This document shows positions 13,989 through 16,407 of a stretch of DNA of 16,407 nt, one piece after another. The stretch spans positions 1 to 16,407 of the forward strand of contig JAPOOY010000123.1 in the NCBI GenBank assembly GCA_026713205.1, given 5' to 3'. The DNA is from Bdellovibrionales bacterium. Lineage in GTDB: Bacteria > Bdellovibrionota > Bdellovibrionia > Bdellovibrionales > UBA1609. Below the pieces are notes generated by a model that saw nothing but the letters and a program-made list of their open reading frames with translations, had not been told where the DNA came from and ran no database searches. The position numbers were made by a program, and so were the translations under genes. Position 1 is the first letter of the stretch, and each line of letters opens with the position of its first letter.

Positions 13989-14816
13989 ATTTTGTCTTGG
14001 TCGGCGTAAGGAGTTTTGTTGAAACTGTCTGGCCCGTACATTGGACTCCTGCTCCTCAATTTCATCCATTATGGACTGAGCCTGTCTCTTACTGATATCT
14101 CCTTCCGGAGTAACGCTTCCTGAACGAGACTGACCTTGGTCAGATTGAGAATCGGAAGACGGCTGTTCATCTTCTGAACCACCTTCCTTATTGTCTTCGT
14201 TATTCTCTTTTGCTTCCGATGAGCTTGAATCCTTTTTATTTTGAGAGGATTTTCCCCTTTGCTCTTTTTTCTGATCCTCCTGATTCCCTTGTCCTCCACC
14301 TGAATCACTTTTGGATTGTTTTCCTTTCGGTTTTTTTGTTTTATCCTGCTTTTCCTCCTGAGGAGGCGGAGTCTGAAATAACAACTCAATATTTTGTTTG
14401 ATCTTATCCGACTCTATAGAAAAAGCCAGAGCCTGTTGATAATTCTCAAGAGCTTTATCTAAAATTTTTAACCGGCCATGCAGTTCCGCCATATTAAAAG
14501 ATGAAAAAAATTGAAGGGAATCCTGATTAAAATGTTTTGAAATCATGCCATATTCCTTCAAAGCTTTTTTTGGACGGCCACTTATATCATAAGCCAGTCC
14601 CAGATTTAAATGAGCATAGGGATGAAAAGGTTCTCTTTCCAGAATTTTCAAAAACACTTTTATAGCCGACTGCGGTTTTTTTTGTTTAAGGAATTCAATC
14701 CCTTTCTCAGTCCATGTTTGGGAAAAAATGAAAAAATGAAAAAAAACCAGAAAACCGGCCAGGGCCAAAGGAATTAAAAACCAAAGAAAATCCTGAGGAA
14801 GAAAAACCCGCTTCAT
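13971..14816 (-). CDS. BatC-like TPR membrane protein (aerotolerance-type)
   Basis: 281 residues. One membrane segment (about 10-31, FLWFLIPLALAGFLVFFHFF) is followed by three or so TPR-like helical repeats (about 35-148; AIKVFLKILEREPFHPYAHLNLGLA is the clearest). Next is a low-complexity, highly charged Ser/Lys/Glu/Gln linker (about 150-235), and last a short conserved-looking tail GDISKRQAQSIMDEIEEQES...TNKDW. This order, and the R-Q-A-x-x-I-M-D-x-I-E-E helix ending in KDW, matches BatC proteins of the Bacteroides aerotolerance (bat) operon, which act with VWA-domain BatA/BatB in the envelope. No batA, batB, batD or MoxR gene is visible: rpsI lies downstream and a redox enzyme upstream. 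It may be an orphan, or a BatC-like TPR protein with another role. Confidence 0.75.
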   Translation of the reverse strand: MKRVFLPQDFLWFLIPLALAGFLVFFHFFIFSQTWTEKGIEFLKQKKPQSAIKVFLKILEREPFHPYAHLNLGLAYDISGRPKKALKEYGMISKHFNQDSLQFFSSFNMAELHGRLKILDKALENYQQALAFSIESDKIKQNIELLFQTPPPQEEKQDKTKKPKGKQSKSDSGGGQGNQEDQKKEQRGKSSQNKKDSSSSEAKENNEDNKEGGSEDEQPSSDSQSDQGQSRSGSVTPEGDISKRQAQSIMDEIEEQESNVRARQFQQNSLRRPRQNTNKDW

Positions 14817-14910
14817 TCTAACTCTTTTACCATATTCTCATTTTGTTTGAAAGAATAAGGAACTTTATTTTATGAAAAATACCAATTGAACTGCATTTTA
14901 GTTTTTTATA

Positions 14911-16407
14911 CTATTTTTCTTTGGGTTTTACCTTTAATTTGGGAGTGGAAACCACATCTTTATAATTTGATCTATATTGATTTGAAGCTTGATCTGTAGG
15001 AAATAATAATACCAAACCACATATAAACATTTCATCTTCTAAAAAAAGTCCGAAAGTGATATTTTTTGTTGGATCAGGATTCTGAGGATTATTCTCACTG
15101 TTATCAAACCAGGCAATGCATTCCAAAGTAGAGTTTTTAGAAATAAAAACAGGGTATTGAAAATGATAAGGGACTTCAAAAGCTTTCAAAAAGGGATCTA
15201 TACCAAAAATTCTTTTTTTTGCACCATTTGGATCAGTAATCCATATTTCGCCGGCCTTCCCTCTAAGATGCATATGTAAGTATATACTAAATGCATGAAT
15301 ATCTTCCTCTATTTTAAAAGACCCTGTAACTTTATGCGATGGTTTATGAGCAGGAATATTTAAATCCAGTTTGTAAAAAGCTAAACGAGTCCCTTCATAT
15401 TTCGGTTTTTCTTTATGGAAATAAATATGAGCTTTAGTATAATTATCAATAACCTTCTCACCTATGGGTTCGTAATGAATCTCAAGAACTAATTTTGAAT
15501 CTTTCGGTATTTTTATTCCAACATGTTCAGACAGTTCCATCATATAATTTGACTCCATTGTATGGTCTATACCTAAAATTGGAAGTATTCCAATAGGATT
15601 GCTGGTTCTGGGATTCATACCTGATTTATAGGTAGATTTCATAATAAAAATGTTCATATGATGAACAACTTGCTTTTTGAAAAAAAATTTAACCAGCTTA
15701 ACCCATTTATCTTCCTTGAAAGGATTTTGAATCAGAAAGTATTTATAAAACGGACCTCCTTCTTTTGGAACAATGACCTTTTCAGGTGCTTTTATTATGT
15801 AATCCGGTTTAGGTTTGATTATTTCTTTTCTCTTCCATAAGGAAGTATCAATTGCGCCTCTCCCTCTTGGAAACCCCAATTCAGACCATTTTAAAAGTAT
15901 GGCTTTTTCTTTGATGCTTAAGCTTAAATCACCTTTCCAAGGCCCTGTACCTGGATCAAGCCGCCAAGGAGGCATTAAGCCCTCTTTTATGACATATTTA
16001 AACATTCTTCCTCTACCAGCTATATCCTTATAGCTTATAAAATTTATAGGAGCCGTCCCTTTTGGATTATGGCAAATTGTACATTTTTTCTTTATTATTG
16101 GCGCTACATCTTTAAAAGAAATACTTTCTTTCAGTACAGGTCGTGAAATCACGCATCCTTTTGAGGGTATCTTTTTTGGTTCTATCTCTTTCCCTGAGAG
16201 TATATTTTCCAGCACTTGTGATAGATAGGAATTTTCAAACTCTAAAGCTGTTCTTGACAGGTGATGATGATCATCAACCGGACCTTTATAAGCAATTTTT
16301 CTTTCAGGAGTCAAAACAAATACATCTCCTGTAGTTTGTGCGCCCAATGCGTTTACTATATTATGCTTCCAGTCTATTACATAAGAACCTTTAAAACCAA
16401 ATTTCCT
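14911..16407 (-). CDS. Redoxin - cytochrome c - copper type II monooxygenase fusion protein (5' end outside window)
   Basis: The frame is open to the right edge (20 further codons before the TTG at 16347), so the gene is partial. Numbering from that TTG, the first part is the C-terminal half of a thioredoxin-like redoxin domain (GAQTTGDVFVL, then KIAYKGPVDD). Next is a c-type cytochrome with heme motif CTICH (89-93) and likely axial Met in GLMPPW (M125). The rest resembles copper type II, ascorbate-dependent monooxygenases (PHM/DBH fold). Candidate CuA ligands are H229-H230 (VVHHMNIF) and H291 (LEIHYEP); CuB ligands are H358 and H360 (LHMHLRGK) and M440 (EDEMF). All copper positions look intact. 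Heme attachment implies export to the periplasm; the signal peptide would lie outside the window. The substrate is unknown. Similar three-domain proteins occur in several Gram-negative phyla. Confidence 0.85.
   Translation of the reverse strand, partial: RKFGFKGSYVIDWKHNIVNALGAQTTGDVFVLTPERKIAYKGPVDDHHHLSRTALEFENSYLSQVLENILSGKEIEPKKIPSKGCVISRPVLKESISFKDVAPIIKKKCTICHNPKGTAPINFISYKDIAGRGRMFKYVIKEGLMPPWRLDPGTGPWKGDLSLSIKEKAILLKWSELGFPRGRGAIDTSLWKRKEIIKPKPDYIIKAPEKVIVPKEGGPFYKYFLIQNPFKEDKWVKLVKFFFKKQVVHHMNIFIMKSTYKSGMNPRTSNPIGILPILGIDHTMESNYMMELSEHVGIKIPKDSKLVLEIHYEPIGEKVIDNYTKAHIYFHKEKPKYEGTRLAFYKLDLNIPAHKPSHKVTGSFKIEEDIHAFSIYLHMHLRGKAGEIWITDPNGAKKRIFGIDPFLKAFEVPYHFQYPVFISKNSTLECIAWFDNSENNPQNPDPTKNITFGLFLEDEMFICGLVLLFPTDQASNQYRSNYKDVVSTPKLKVKPKEK

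Noticed and set aside
13971..14816. CRISPR or tandem DNA repeat in the low-complexity part of the BatC-like gene
   Set aside because: The sequence is compositionally biased Ser/Lys/Gln coding DNA without regular repeat units and spacers.

Overview
The window reads as chromosomal DNA of a Gram-negative bacterium. The evidence is a substrate-binding lipoprotein with a lipobox, a signal-peptide protein that looks like an outer-membrane barrel, a periplasmic-type redox protein, and ordinary bacterial ribosomal genes. A BatC-like TPR protein together with a redoxin / cytochrome c / copper type II monooxygenase protein fits groups such as Bdellovibrionota, former deltaproteobacteria or Leptospira-like lineages. 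That placement is inference; there is no rRNA in the window.

Layout. Bases 1-4072, plus strand: a cation:proton antiporter, then rpsO, a 330-base leader and pnp (30S subunit and RNA turnover). Bases 4073 to about 8940: an AT-rich accessory block. It opens with a degenerate, chimeric-looking tRNA remnant at 4150-4224, followed by a non-coding stretch rich in short direct and inverted repeats. Next is one large gene (4627-7113) coding for a PD-(D/E)XK nuclease-like domain fused to a P-loop NTPase. A convergent minus-strand group of small genes follows: an unknown 81-residue protein, a small membrane/coiled-coil protein, a DUF2188 protein and a frame-broken small gene. The block ends in a non-coding stretch holding a perfect 24-bp hairpin (8614-8670). 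No integrase or transposase is visible. I read the block as a decayed genomic island carrying a candidate single-gene defence system.

Bases 8945-13942, plus strand: an oligopeptide-type substrate-binding lipoprotein, asd, a small exported barrel-like protein overlapping asd, truA, and then rplM-rpsI behind their own likely promoter. This part combines amino-acid/cell-wall precursor synthesis and translation.

Bases 13943-16407, minus strand: a BatC-like membrane-anchored TPR protein without visible batA/batB partners, and the 3' part of a multi-domain redox enzyme (redoxin, c-type cytochrome, copper monooxygenase) running off the right edge.

Most interesting for follow-up: the nuclease-NTPase gene, the tRNA remnant and repeats that may mark the island edge, the 24-bp hairpin, and the small broken gene at 8128-8327.
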